From Bacteroidota bacterium (GTDB lineage: Bacteria; Bacteroidota; Bacteroidia; Chitinophagales; Chitinophagaceae): 8,684 bases of DNA. The notes under the pieces are model-generated. The model saw only the letters and a list, made by a program, of their open reading frames with translations. It searched no databases and was not told the DNA's origin. Within the stretch, counting starts at the first letter, position 1. Each line of letters starts with the position of its first letter. Both the position numbers and the translations under genes were made by a program. Shown here piece after piece: positions 1-8,369 of this stretch. Where the stretch lies: positions 1-8,684 of the forward strand of contig JAFAGE010000220.1 in assembly GCA_023423015.1 (NCBI GenBank), written 5' to 3'.

Positions 1-810
<810 letters not shown>

Positions 811-818
811 AGTCACAC

Positions 819-1796
819 TTATTCTTTCGCAAATTCCCTGTCGCTTCTCACCGTGTTAATAGGACGAACCAGCTGCTCAATGGTTTCGCGTTGCGGTTCG
901 AGAAATGGAGGTAGTGATAACTTTTCGCCCAGTGTTTCGTATGGCTCATCGCCCATAAAGCCCGGACCTTCTGTTGCAAATTCGAATAAAATTTGCGGAG
1001 CCACGCGAACATACAGAGATCCAAAAAAATAACGGTTTACAAAACCTGACGTAGCAAACCCAAACCGGCTCATGCGTTCATCCCATTCGTCCAGCGCTGC
1101 CTTATCTTCTACACGAAAGGCTGCGTGATGTACACTCCCGAATCCCTGCATGCTGTAGCCAGACTTATCATCATGTTCAACAATTACCGAAGCACCATTA
1201 CCCCCCTCTCCCATTTCAAACAAATGAAAAGCGCCGTCTGCATCTGATTCACGCATCATCAACACCTGGTCGAGCACCTGTGTGAATTGTTTTAAGTCTG
1301 ATACGCGAATAAACACAGGCCCCAAACCTGTAATCGCATATTCTAAAGGAACCGGACCTTTTTGCCATGGAGTGCCTGATTTTATTCCCCTGTTTTGTTC
1401 ATCAGAAATCAACTGGTATTGCTGGTCGTCGAAGTCAACAAAAGAAATTGTCTTCTTTCCAAATTGCGTAATTATCCCGTTATGCTTCACTCCAAGACGA
1501 TCGAAGCGTTTAACCCAGTAATCTATTGCTGCATCGGAAGAAACCCGAAAGGAAGTTTTGGCAATTTCATTGGTGCCGTGCCTTCCTTTGGAAATACCCG
1601 AAAAATCAAAGAAGGTCATGTCTGTTCCAGGGCTCCCGGTGTCGTCGGCAAAAAACAGGTGATACGTTTGAATATCGTCCTGGTTAACAGTTTTCTTAAC
1701 CAACCGCATTCCGAGTGTATGGGTGAAAAAACCATAGTTTTTTTCCGCACTGCTGGTGATGGCAGTTACATGGTGCACACCTTTGAGTTGGTTCAT
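819..1796 (-). CDS. VOC-family ring-cleaving dioxygenase (MhqO-like, two glyoxalase folds)
   Basis: A 325-residue protein with two vicinal-oxygen-chelate modules, about residues 1-140 and 155-290. The expected metal ligands are visible: His9 in GVHHVTAI, His224 in SVHHAAFRV and Glu272 in ILFEFATEGPGF. The tail GEKLSLPPFLEPQRETIEQL is also typical of the family. Members related to Bacillus MhqO and MhqA are extradiol-type, Fe(II)-dependent enzymes acting on hydroquinones; the exact substrate cannot be read from sequence. A GTG at 1832 would add 12 residues, but the ATG at 1796 is preferred because homologues begin only a few residues before the HHxTA motif. It faces the phosphotransferase gene tail to tail with 8 bp between the stops and no clear hairpin between them. 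It is on the same strand as the DUF2911 gene upstream, with a 168-bp gap that holds no ORF or RNA I recognise. Confidence 0.88.
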   Translation of the reverse strand: MNQLKGVHHVTAITSSAEKNYGFFTHTLGMRLVKKTVNQDDIQTYHLFFADDTGSPGTDMTFFDFSGISKGRHGTNEIAKTSFRVSSDAAIDYWVKRFDRLGVKHNGIITQFGKKTISFVDFDDQQYQLISDEQNRGIKSGTPWQKGPVPLEYAITGLGPVFIRVSDLKQFTQVLDQVLMMRESDADGAFHLFEMGEGGNGASVIVEHDDKSGYSMQGFGSVHHAAFRVEDKAALDEWDERMSRFGFATSGFVNRYFFGSLYVRVAPQILFEFATEGPGFMGDEPYETLGEKLSLPPFLEPQRETIEQLVRPINTVRSDREFAKE

Positions 1797-1964
1797 TTTT
1801 GACGGTTTTGTAGAATCTGCTATCCTGGTCACAAGTTACTGTCCCCGGACGAAACCGCGATGATATGAAAGGGAGAAGTGACACATGAAGCGCCCTCCGC
1901 CCGCCGACCTTATTTCCGTTTGCCGTTAGTGGACATTGTCGAATAATCGCTCTCCGAACCTATC

Positions 1965-3110
1965 TTAATTTTTAACCTGGAACTCAGCCGTGGCTTCGGT
2001 CTGATCCCATGTCATTTTAATAATTCCGCCTTTTGCTGAAGGTTCGATATGGATAATAAATCGTTCCGTAACTTCTTCAAGATTTCTCACTTTCATAGGA
2101 ACAGTTGCAAAATCTGCAGAGCGGTTTGGGTCGGTGGGCCACGCCTGCAAATCTTTATTGAAGATCAGTTGCCACGAGCTGCGTCGGGGTATGGTGTATA
2201 AAATATAGGCTCCTTTTGGTATCTGCGTTTTCCCGATTTTTATGTCGTAGGGTAAATCAATTTTAGTGGGATCGCCTGCACCTGTGCGCCATACGGAATC
2301 GTAGGGAACAACACTGCCAAAAATTTGCCTGCCTCTTTTTGCCGGTCTGCCGTACGACAGTCGTATGGTATCTTTCTGAACTACAAAATCAACATTTTCT
2401 GTTGGAGATGGTACACCCACCTTCGGTGTTTTAGACAGGCGTTTAGCAAACTGATCTACATCAAGCGGTTCATGCCTGGTTACAATATAATTCCACGGAG
2501 TTCCTGTTCCGTCGTAGGTAAGAATGCGGCCTTCCGCATTTGTTGTCAGTTTCGTGTACTCTAAAAAAGGACCACCGAAAAGAATGGTGTCTTGTTCACC
2601 CTTGTATACCGCAACTTCGCGCACGCCGATGTAGTCGTTCAGGAGCATCAGTGGCAGCATCTTCTCTTTCGACTTTGTCAGCCGCATACAATTCCATTCA
2701 ATCAGGGAAATGGTGGGTGTCCATCCACCAATAAAATCAAGCCGTTTTGTAGCGTGCTTACGTGAGTATTCTTCCGTGACACCTTGCCAGACGCCGTACC
2801 AGGAACAGGAATCGCTTTCGCAGTAGGCACCGGCAACACCACTCCCTATAAAATTGCTGTCCGGATGCATATAGGCGATAGAATAGTGTCGGATGCTGCC
2901 ATCGGGGAAGAAGTGAAAGTTGAAAACGCCGATCTGGTCTTCGGGATACCGCAAAAAAGCTTTACCGTAGAGATGATTGTGGTTCATGTTGTAGGTTTCA
3001 ACGATCACCGTATCGTTCCCGAGTTTCGCTATAAATGAGGCGGTATGGCTTTGTTGCGCAGCAGCGAAGTACCCGATAAAAAGCTGCAGGCCGCATAAAA
3101 TGTATTTCAT
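1965..3110 (-). CDS. Secreted DUF2911 domain protein with an unassigned N-terminal region
   Basis: A 381-residue protein. Residues 1-18 form a signal peptide ending AAA before Gln-Gln, so export to the periplasm or cell surface is expected. The ATG at 3110 is chosen because it places this signal at the N-terminus; the ORF extends 23 codons further upstream but that segment is not signal-like. Residues about 234-381 are a DUF2911 domain, marked by LSYGRPAKRGRQIFGS, VPYDSVWRTGAGDPTKI and IPKGAYILYTIP. DUF2911 is common in Bacteroidota and has no known biochemical function. Residues about 19-233 contain aromatic-rich strands (FNFHFFPDGSIRHYSIAY) and a Cys pair (CESDSC) and resemble other Bacteroidota secreted proteins, but I cannot assign a family. 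The gene is 175 bp from the upstream membrane-protein gene, so it probably has its own promoter; no convincing promoter or terminator is visible. Confidence 0.85.
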   Translation of the reverse strand: MKYILCGLQLFIGYFAAAQQSHTASFIAKLGNDTVIVETYNMNHNHLYGKAFLRYPEDQIGVFNFHFFPDGSIRHYSIAYMHPDSNFIGSGVAGAYCESDSCSWYGVWQGVTEEYSRKHATKRLDFIGGWTPTISLIEWNCMRLTKSKEKMLPLMLLNDYIGVREVAVYKGEQDTILFGGPFLEYTKLTTNAEGRILTYDGTGTPWNYIVTRHEPLDVDQFAKRLSKTPKVGVPSPTENVDFVVQKDTIRLSYGRPAKRGRQIFGSVVPYDSVWRTGAGDPTKIDLPYDIKIGKTQIPKGAYILYTIPRRSSWQLIFNKDLQAWPTDPNRSADFATVPMKVRNLEEVTERFIIHIEPSAKGGIIKMTWDQTEATAEFQVKN

Positions 3111-3285
3111 GCAACAATGGTTTATGGGTGAGGGGTGGGCGGAGTGGAATGGTTGTATTAAGTTACATAAAATGATCACGCGCGCATAAATTTATTTCGC
3201 TGTGCGGGTCGATACTACTACTGCAACCACGGGATAACAGCCAGGAATTCCGTGAGTGGAAACTTTTTCGACTTACGATCGACCA

Positions 3286-3750
3286 TCAACCAAATATTAC
3301 ACCTGCAACCAGGCAAACAAAGCCGGTAATATTCAGAATCTGCCTGTATTGATAAAAAGTCAACCATTGAATTCTGTATTTCTCCCAGTCTTGCGGGAAT
3401 CGCTCATTTGTCCAACTGTTGATTTCCGTATTTATGGGCAGATTCCCTTTTACAGTAATGATTGTATCTGCTACCAACGCAACAAAAGCAATGCAAGCTG
3501 ATATAAAAAGCAAACCCGGTGCATAAAATGCACTTACTATCACAAGCAGCAGGCTAAAAATAAGAGCAATGTAGAACACATACCGGAATCGTGAATTCAT
3601 ACCGGCATCAATCAGTTTTCGGACTGCAATATATTCCGAAGCCTGCAGGTTGAGCTGCATGTGCCTTAACGAAAGTATATACATGAACGATTGGCTTACA
3701 ATAATGCTGTAAGCCAGGATTGTAAAAAACAAGACCAGGTTAAGAAGCAT
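3286..3750 (-). CDS. DUF1772-like small membrane protein with four helices
   Basis: A 154-residue protein with four predicted transmembrane helices, near residues 2-27, 56-75, 78-100 and 137-153. Between helices 3 and 4 is a polar stretch with KGNLPINTEINSW, PQDWEKYRIQW and YQYR. This pattern (K-G-N-x-P-x-N ... W ... P-x-D-W ... R-x-x-W ... R) is the hallmark of DUF1772 and the related anthrone-oxygenase-like membrane proteins. The function is unknown in bacteria. It is the first gene downstream of a cobalamin riboswitch at 4021-4136 on the same strand, with a leader of about 270 nt that contains no other ORF. A B12-responsive role is therefore possible but unproven, because an independent promoter within the leader would break the link. 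Confidence 0.8.
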   Translation of the reverse strand: MLLNLVLFFTILAYSIIVSQSFMYILSLRHMQLNLQASEYIAVRKLIDAGMNSRFRYVFYIALIFSLLLVIVSAFYAPGLLFISACIAFVALVADTIITVKGNLPINTEINSWTNERFPQDWEKYRIQWLTFYQYRQILNITGFVCLVAGVIFG

Positions 3751-3857
3751 AGATGAAGAGTGTTTAGGGCGAACAGGTGATTAAAGGTATGTATTGCCTG
3801 TTTTCATTTCATCACATTATATGGGGCATCTGCCTCATTTTCCAGAGTGCATGAAAT

Positions 3858-3889
3858 TACCCAAATATTTCCCCGAAAATACCCAAATA
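3858..3889 (-). repeat. Spaced direct repeat TATTTGGGTA x2 with palindromic spacer
   Basis: Read on the minus strand, TATTTGGGTA occurs twice without mismatch (3880-3889 and 3858-3867), separated by 12 bases. The period of 22 bp is close to two helical turns, which suits a dimeric DNA-binding protein. The spacer contains a perfect short inverted repeat, TTTC-GGG-GAAA. It lies about 110 bp upstream of the DUF1772-like gene and downstream of the riboswitch. An operator is the simplest reading, but no regulator can be named. Confidence 0.5.
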
Positions 3890-4020
3890 CTGCGCTGTTT
3901 TGGATAAGTTCGAGTAACTACTGTCGGCTCTTCTGGAATTTGAAGTGTTAGAGAGGAAACAGCTATTGGGTGAAAGAAAAAATTGCTCCTGCTACTGCTT
4001 TAAACTGCGAAAGCATTCGT

Positions 4021-4136
4021 CTGTTTAAAGGCGAGTATCTGGCATCCCGGGTTTTACCCGGATTACAGTTGCGCAACAGCCCGTGAATTTCACACGGTTC
4101 CTTTTTAATTCCGTCGATAGACGGAACCCAAAACAG
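4021..4136 (-). promoter_or_regulatory. Cobalamin (B12) riboswitch, compact form
   Basis: On the minus strand the elements come in the canonical order. P1 pairs CTGTTT (4131-4136) with AAACAG (4021-4026). P2 is TTCCGTC-TATC-GACGGAA (4109-4126). Then follow AAAGGAACC, P5 as CCGTG/CACGG (4081-4097), the conserved core GGGCTGTTGCGCAACTGTAA, a short P6 of CCGGG/CCCGG (4047-4061) and the B12-box region ATGCCAGATACTCGCC (about 4030-4046). P1, P2 and P5 keep their pairing but differ in sequence from the riboswitch at 7716-7906, which supports real structure. It lies after the nrdA terminator, so it needs its own promoter. The first downstream gene is the DUF1772-like gene about 270 nt away. A possible expression platform is TGCTTT/AAAGCA at about 3998-4016. 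Confidence 0.85.
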
Positions 4137-4180
4137 TCAATAATGTAAAGAACGAAGGGAAAAGAAAAAGGAAATGGCAT

Positions 4181-4210
4181 AAAAAGCAGGCGTTTTTCAT
4201 GAACGCCTGC
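4181..4210 (-). terminator. Rho-independent terminator of the nrdBA operon
   Basis: On the minus strand a 9-bp stem, GCAGGCGTT/AACGCCTGC (4202-4210 with 4186-4194), closes a 7-base loop and is followed directly by TTTTT (4181-4185). It starts about 21 bases after the nrdA stop. It should isolate nrdBA transcription from the riboswitch beyond it. Confidence 0.9.
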
Positions 4211-4231
4211 CTTATCATTTTGTTAGCAATG

Positions 4232-6598
4232 TTATGCGCTGCAATTGATACAGCCATCTTGCATGCTGCAAGTGGCACCATCCGATACATCCCCGGGCTT
4301 CATATTAGCTACTGTTGCTTCAGCTTTACCTGCCTCCTGCTTCTCAACCGTGAACTGAACAGCCTGTGCTGCTGCCTTGGTACGCAGGTAATACATCCCG
4401 GTTTTTAATCCTTTTCGCCACGCATAAAAATGCATGGAAGTCAGTTTTGCGGTATTAGGCGACTCGACAAATAAATTCAATGATTGTGATTGGCAAATGA
4501 AGGCTCCACGGTCTGCTGCCATATCGATCAGGTTGCGCTGTTTGATTTCCCAAACAGTTTTATAAATCTCTTTGATTTCAGCGGGAATTTCATCGATATG
4601 CTGAACGGAACCATTAGCGGCTATTATCTTATTCTTCATTGTATTGTTCCATAAACCTAACGATACCAGGTCATGAAGCAAATGTTTATTTACTATGATA
4701 AATTCCCCACTTAAAACCCGCCTTGTATAAATATTACTGGTATATGGCTCGAAACATTCGTTATTGCCAAACAATTGCGAGGTGGAGGCAGTTGGCATAG
4801 GTGCTACCAGTAAAGAGTTTCTTACGCCATGTTGTTTCACTTCGGCTTTCAGCGCTTGCCAATCCCAGCGATCACTCGGCTGAACGCCCCACATATCGAA
4901 TTGGAAAATGCCTTTCGATACCGGCGAACCGGCGAAAGTTTCATAGGCCCCCTGTTCTTTTGCGAGGTCTTTACTGGCTGTCATCGCAGCGAAGTAAATT
5001 GTCTCAAATATATTCTTGTTAAGCAATTTGGCAAGGTCACTTTCGAAGGGCAAACGCAATAAAATAAATACATCTGCCAACCCCTGGACGCCTATGCCGA
5101 TTGGCCGGTGTCGCATATTCGACCTTCTTGCTTCTTCAACGGGGTAATAGTTCATATCGATCACGCGGTTGAGGCTTTTGGCCACCTCGTAGGTAACATC
5201 GCATAATTTTTGATGATCGAATTTTCCGTCCACTACAAAACGGGGTAAAGCGATGGATGCAAGGTTACAAACTGCCACTTCCTCGGGCGATGTGTATTCC
5301 ATAATTTCCGTGCAAAGATTGCTGCTTTTAATGGTGCCGACGTTCTGTTGGTTGCTTTTCATATTGGCCGCATCTTTATACAGCAAATAAGGAGTGCCTG
5401 TTTCAATTTGCGCTTCCAGGATAGCAAACCACAGGTCCTGCGCTTTTACTGTCTTCAATGCCCTTCCTTCTTGCTCATACTGCTCATACAGTTTTTCAAA
5501 CTCTTCGCCATAGCACTCCTGTAAACCGGGCGCTTCATTCGGACAGAACAGGCTCCAGTCAGCATTTGTCTCCACGCGCTTCATAAACAGGTCCGGCATC
5601 CACAATGCATAAAACAAATCCCTTGCTCTCAATTCTTCTTTGCCATGGTTCTTGCGTAGATCGAGAAAATCAAATATATCGGCATGCCAGGGTTCGAGGT
5701 AAATGGCGAATGCTCCTTTTCTTTTGCCGCCGCCCTGGTCTACATAGCGGGCCGTATCGTTGAACACGCGCAGCATCGGGATAATGCCATTGCTAGTGCC
5801 GTTGGTTCCGCCGATATAACTACCGGTAGCGCGTACGTTATGAATAGCTAACCCAATACCTCCGGCGCTTTGGGATATCTTCGCTGTTTGTTTGAGCGTA
5901 TCGTAAATGCCGTCGATACTGTCGTCCTTCATCGTTAATAAAAAACAAGAAGACATTTGCGGCTTTGGAGTTCCCGCATTGAAAAGTGTTGGCGTAGCAT
6001 GCGTGTACCATTTTTCGCTCATCAGGTTATATGTCCTGATCACGCTGTCGATATCATTTTTATGAATGCCCACTGCTACGCGCATGTACATATGCTGCGG
6101 ACGCTCCGCCACTTTACCATCGATGCGAAGAAGATATGATTTCTCCAATGTTTTAAAACCAAAATAATCGAATCCATAATCACGATCATAGATGATGGTG
6201 CTATCGAGCAGGTCGGCATTTTCCCTGATAATTTGCATCACATCCTCGGCTATCAATGGCATCTTTTTACCGGTAACAGGATTATTGCATTCATAAAGTT
6301 TTTGCATATTAGCTGAAAAACTTTTAATAGTGCTTTTATGCAAATTGCTTATTGCAATTCGGGAAGCAAGAATGGCGTAATCGGGATGTGTAGCAGTTAA
6401 AGATGCGGAAGTTTCAGCCGCGAGGTTATCCAGCTCGGTTGTAGGCACACCTTCATAAATTCCTTCAATGGTTTTCTTGGCAACGTCTAACACACTAACA
6501 AGTGGGCTCAGGCCATAACTTAATTTCTGGATGCGGGCAGTAACCTTATCGAACTTCACCGACTCCTGCTTACCGTTTCTTTTTATTACATAGCTCAT
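4232..6598 (-). CDS. nrdA: Ribonucleoside-diphosphate reductase class Ia, alpha (catalytic) subunit
   Basis: A 788-residue protein that reduces ribonucleoside diphosphates to deoxyribonucleotides together with NrdB. Residues about 1-90 form an ATP-cone ([20 protein letters not shown]), the allosteric activity site. The catalytic set is complete: Cys218 (SSCFL) and Cys444 (VAVCNLAS) as the redox pair, and Cys429, Asn427 and Glu431 in SSNLCTE as the thiyl radical centre and substrate ligands. Tyr736-Tyr737 (GMYYLRT) are the radical-transfer pair. The C-terminus GCINCSA holds the Cys783/Cys786 shuttle pair that is recharged by thioredoxin or glutaredoxin. The sequence resembles the eukaryotic RRM1 type more than E. 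coli NrdA. No intein interrupts it. It is 18 bp downstream of nrdB in the same operon, under the cobalamin riboswitch at 7716-7906, and ends at a strong terminator. Confidence 0.98.
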   Translation of the reverse strand: MSYVIKRNGKQESVKFDKVTARIQKLSYGLSPLVSVLDVAKKTIEGIYEGVPTTELDNLAAETSASLTATHPDYAILASRIAISNLHKSTIKSFSANMQKLYECNNPVTGKKMPLIAEDVMQIIRENADLLDSTIIYDRDYGFDYFGFKTLEKSYLLRIDGKVAERPQHMYMRVAVGIHKNDIDSVIRTYNLMSEKWYTHATPTLFNAGTPKPQMSSCFLLTMKDDSIDGIYDTLKQTAKISQSAGGIGLAIHNVRATGSYIGGTNGTSNGIIPMLRVFNDTARYVDQGGGKRKGAFAIYLEPWHADIFDFLDLRKNHGKEELRARDLFYALWMPDLFMKRVETNADWSLFCPNEAPGLQECYGEEFEKLYEQYEQEGRALKTVKAQDLWFAILEAQIETGTPYLLYKDAANMKSNQQNVGTIKSSNLCTEIMEYTSPEEVAVCNLASIALPRFVVDGKFDHQKLCDVTYEVAKSLNRVIDMNYYPVEEARRSNMRHRPIGIGVQGLADVFILLRLPFESDLAKLLNKNIFETIYFAAMTASKDLAKEQGAYETFAGSPVSKGIFQFDMWGVQPSDRWDWQALKAEVKQHGVRNSLLVAPMPTASTSQLFGNNECFEPYTSNIYTRRVLSGEFIIVNKHLLHDLVSLGLWNNTMKNKIIAANGSVQHIDEIPAEIKEIYKTVWEIKQRNLIDMAADRGAFICQSQSLNLFVESPNTAKLTSMHFYAWRKGLKTGMYYLRTKAAAQAVQFTVEKQEAGKAEATVANMKPGDVSDGATCSMQDGCINCSA

Positions 6599-6616
6599 TT
6601 ATAAATTCTTTATGGG

Positions 6617-7588
6617 TTAAAAATCTTCATCCGTTGAAAAGACCTGGGAATCTTTTTGCGCCAGCACCCCGGCTTTTTGATAGTCGCCTACCCGCTTCTC
6701 GAAGAAATTAGTTTTTCCTTCGAGAGAGATCATTTCCATAAAATCGAATGGATTCGACGCATTATAAATTTTAGGGTTACCGAGCTCGACCAACCAGCGG
6801 TCTGCAACAAACTCGATATATTGTTTCATCAGGTCGGCGTTCATACCGATCAATTTTACAGGTAATGCTTCGGTAATAAATTCTTTCTCGATGGCGACTG
6901 CATCTGATATGATGGCGGCTACTTCCCCTTGTGTAAGTTTATTCTGCAACATGCTATATAGCAAGCAGGCAAATTCACAATGCAATCCCTCATCGCGGCT
7001 AATGAGTTCATTGCTAAATGTAAGTCCAGGCATCAACCCTCTTTTTTTCAACCAGAATATGGAACAAAAACTGCCGCTGAAAAATATTCCTTCCACCGCG
7101 GCAAAAGCAACAAGACGTTCTGCAAACGAACCATTTTCTATCCAACGCAACGCCCATTCTGCTTTTTTCTTTACAGCAGGAACAGTATCTATGGCATGAA
7201 ATAAACGATGTTTTTCCTGTGGATCTTTAATGTAAGTGTCGATCAATAAAGCATAGGTTTCCGAATGAATATTTTCCATCATGATCTGGAAGCCATAAAA
7301 ACATCTCGCCTCCGGCAATTGTACATCACTCATAAAATTCACGGCCAGGTTTTCATTTACGATGCCGTCACTGGCCGCGAAAAAAGCCAGCACATGCGAG
7401 ATGAAATGACGTTCGCCGTCATTGAGTGCGGCCCAATGTTGAAGATCACCGCTTAAATCGATTTCCTCGGCTGTCCAGAAGCTGGCTTCATGCTTCTTAT
7501 ACATTTGCCACACTTTGGGATAATTGATAGGGAGAATTACAAAACGGTTTTTGTTCTCTTTCAGCAACACTTCATTTTCGTACTGCAT
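6617..7588 (-). CDS. nrdB: Ribonucleoside-diphosphate reductase class Ia, beta (radical-generating) subunit
   Basis: A 323-residue cytoplasmic ferritin-like protein that builds the stable tyrosyl radical used by NrdA. The dimetal ligands are all present: Asp74 ([10 protein letters not shown]), Glu105 and His108 (MENIHSE), Glu166 (VEGIFFSGS), and Glu200 and His203 (RDEGLH). Tyr112 in HSETYALL is the radical tyrosine, so this is a class Ia-type, oxygen-dependent subunit and not a Tyr-less class Ic form. The C-terminal acidic peptide STDEDF is the expected tail that docks onto NrdA. Wording such as [20 protein letters not shown] and [20 protein letters not shown] is of the eukaryote-like R2 type. 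It is the first gene of the operon, and its leader of more than 300 nt carries a cobalamin riboswitch. The ATG at 7588 is supported by the family's N-terminal length. Confidence 0.98.
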   Translation of the reverse strand: MQYENEVLLKENKNRFVILPINYPKVWQMYKKHEASFWTAEEIDLSGDLQHWAALNDGERHFISHVLAFFAASDGIVNENLAVNFMSDVQLPEARCFYGFQIMMENIHSETYALLIDTYIKDPQEKHRLFHAIDTVPAVKKKAEWALRWIENGSFAERLVAFAAVEGIFFSGSFCSIFWLKKRGLMPGLTFSNELISRDEGLHCEFACLLYSMLQNKLTQGEVAAIISDAVAIEKEFITEALPVKLIGMNADLMKQYIEFVADRWLVELGNPKIYNASNPFDFMEMISLEGKTNFFEKRVGDYQKAGVLAQKDSQVFSTDEDF

Positions 7589-7715
7589 TTCAAATTGTTT
7601 GAACGTTAATAATGCGGCACGACAAGAGACGACGACTCCAGTAAAAATGCGGAATTAACCGGTTGAAGCAACTGATCTCTGGCTGTACCTTATTCGGGAA
7701 GGTTCCAAACAATAG

Positions 7716-7906
7716 CTGTTTACGGCAGGTCTCCTGGCTTGTAACCAAAGTATCGGTCCTTCTCATTCCTTCATTTGGAACAATGGACAAAAATGTGGAA
7801 GATACTTTGAAGATGTTACTTACAGTTGCCCGTCAGCCCGGGATTTGCACCCGGTTCCCTTTTAATAATACTGGAATAAAAGTGTATCCAGCATGAACCG
7901 CAACAG
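7716..7906 (-). promoter_or_regulatory. Cobalamin (B12) riboswitch in the nrdBA leader
   Basis: On the minus strand, P1 pairs CTGTT-GCGG (7898-7906) with CCGT-A-AACAG (7716-7725). P2 is CTGGA/TCCAG (7887-7891 with 7871-7875). Then come AAAAGGGAACC, P5 as CCGGG/CCCGG (7838-7854) around TGCAAAT, the core GGGCTGACGGGCAACTGTAAG, and a long P6 arm with AAAGTATC/GATACTTT (7801-7808 with 7747-7754) and an outer GTAAC/GTTAC. It ends in a textbook B12 box, AAGCCAGGAGACCTGCCG (7723-7740). Family knowledge: these switches bind adenosylcobalamin or related forms and usually lower expression of the downstream genes. The remaining leader (7589-7715) has a 5-bp hairpin ACCTT/AAGGT but no T-run terminator, which suggests control of translation rather than termination, although that is inference. 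Confidence 0.95.
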
Positions 7907-7925
7907 GTATGTTAATGAACTGGAA

Positions 7926-7955
7926 CGAAAATAAACGACCTAAAGGAATAGTTAA
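7926..7955 (-). promoter_or_regulatory. Candidate Bacteroidota promoter for nrdBA
   Basis: On the minus strand TTA (7953-7955), 19 bases, TATTTTCG (7926-7933) approximates the TTG-N19-TAnnTTTG pattern, with one mismatch in each element. It would start transcription about 10-15 nt before the riboswitch P1 stem, which is the right place. No better match is seen between 7907 and 8010. Confidence 0.4.
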
Positions 7956-8011
7956 GAAATATTAAATCACATTGTGTTAATATCCACGGAAACGCAGTGC
8001 TGCCAAGGGTT

Positions 8012-8295
8012 CTATTCGGATTCCGAACGATAAGTGGTCCAAAAATCTTTCGTACGCTTGTGCCCGCTGATTTTCATTGCAAACTCCACCGAGGTACCAG
8101 CAAAAAACTCATTTGTGCAAATTGATCGTCTGGCCGTATGTGAAGTAATCCATTCATATTTTGGCTTTGTAATAGCTATCTGCTGATTGCCCTTTTTGTA
8201 TGAAATTTTTACCACCGCTTAATGCCTGAAAGCTCTCCAATAGTTTTAATGTGCCTGTTGAATTCTGGATTGGTTAGCTGAGGTATTCTTTCTCG
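8012..8295 (-). pseudogene. Tyrosine recombinase (integrase) remnant, frameshifted and truncated
   Basis: Two frames together read as the C-terminal part of a Bacteroidota phage-type integrase. The first, from about 8295 to 8212, gives QLTNPEFNRHIKTIGELSGI and then stops at TAA. One base out of phase, from 8215 to 8012, the second gives KPKYEWITSHTARRS, then SVEFAMKISGHK and TTYRSE before a TAG. In the second ORF, His26 and Arg29 (HTARR), His52 (GHK) and Tyr62 match the H-x-x-R, H and nucleophilic Tyr positions of the family; the Tyr is one residue further from GHK than usual. The N-terminal arm and core-binding domains and the first catalytic Arg are missing. A one-base deletion after ATTAA near 8217-8221 would explain the frame change. 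The remnant sits next to tRNA-Asp, a common integration target. It cannot make a working recombinase. Confidence 0.8.
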
Positions 8296-8347
8296 AAACT
8301 GCCTTGTAAAAATGAGTTTCGCTGAAATCCTCCAAAAAGGCGCATAA

Positions 8348-8369
8348 GCGGACCGGACGAGACTCGAAT
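8348..8369 (-). repeat. Copy of the tRNA-Asp 3' end (attachment-site-like direct repeat)
   Basis: These 22 bases match the 3' end of the tRNA-Asp gene (8470-8491) in the same orientation with one mismatch: plus-strand GCGGACCGGACGAGACTCGA against GCGGACCGGACGGGACTCGA. The copy covers the acceptor 3' strand and most of the T arm, the part usually duplicated when integrases insert at tRNA genes. The two copies are 122 bp apart. There is no anticodon arm, so this is not a second tRNA gene. Confidence 0.75.

Larger units (their letters stand above)
3751..4231. other. Non-coding stretch between the DUF1772-like gene and nrdA
   Basis: These 481 bases hold no supported protein gene; the ATGs on the minus strand run into stops within ten codons. 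From right to left, in the direction of transcription, the stretch contains the nrdA terminator (4181-4210), a possible promoter zone (about 4137-4180, where no good Bacteroidota promoter is seen), a compact cobalamin riboswitch (4021-4136), a possible hairpin TGCTTT/AAAGCA at about 3998-4016 followed by a T-run at 3976-3981, and a spaced 10-bp direct repeat (3858-3889). Confidence 0.7.

Noticed and set aside
1395..1802. A 135-codon plus-strand ORF
   Set aside because: It is antisense to the well-supported dioxygenase gene and its translation has no domain-like character.
4137..4180. A promoter for the riboswitch at 4021-4136 (TACATTAT at 4140-4147)
   Set aside because: It matches only part of TAnnTTTG and no TTG lies at the right distance, so it is not supported although a promoter must exist if the switch is used.
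4232..6598. An intein in nrdA, a common insertion target
   Set aside because: The 788-residue frame is continuous with all catalytic motifs at normal spacing.
7590..7790. A 66-codon minus-strand ORF in the nrdB leader as a possible leader peptide
   Set aside because: It overlaps the riboswitch 3' half including the B12 box, so its sequence is explained by RNA structure.
7663..7896. A 77-codon plus-strand ORF antisense to the nrdB leader
   Set aside because: It lies almost wholly within the cobalamin riboswitch on the other strand and has no recognisable domain.
7907..8010. NrdR operator boxes or a regulator site (CACATTGTG at 7968-7976)
   Set aside because: The 9-base palindrome is too short and unpaired to call, and no pair of NrdR-type boxes is seen.
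8348..8369. A second tRNA gene
   Set aside because: Only the T arm and acceptor 3' strand are present; there is no anticodon or D arm and the sequence before it folds into unrelated hairpins.
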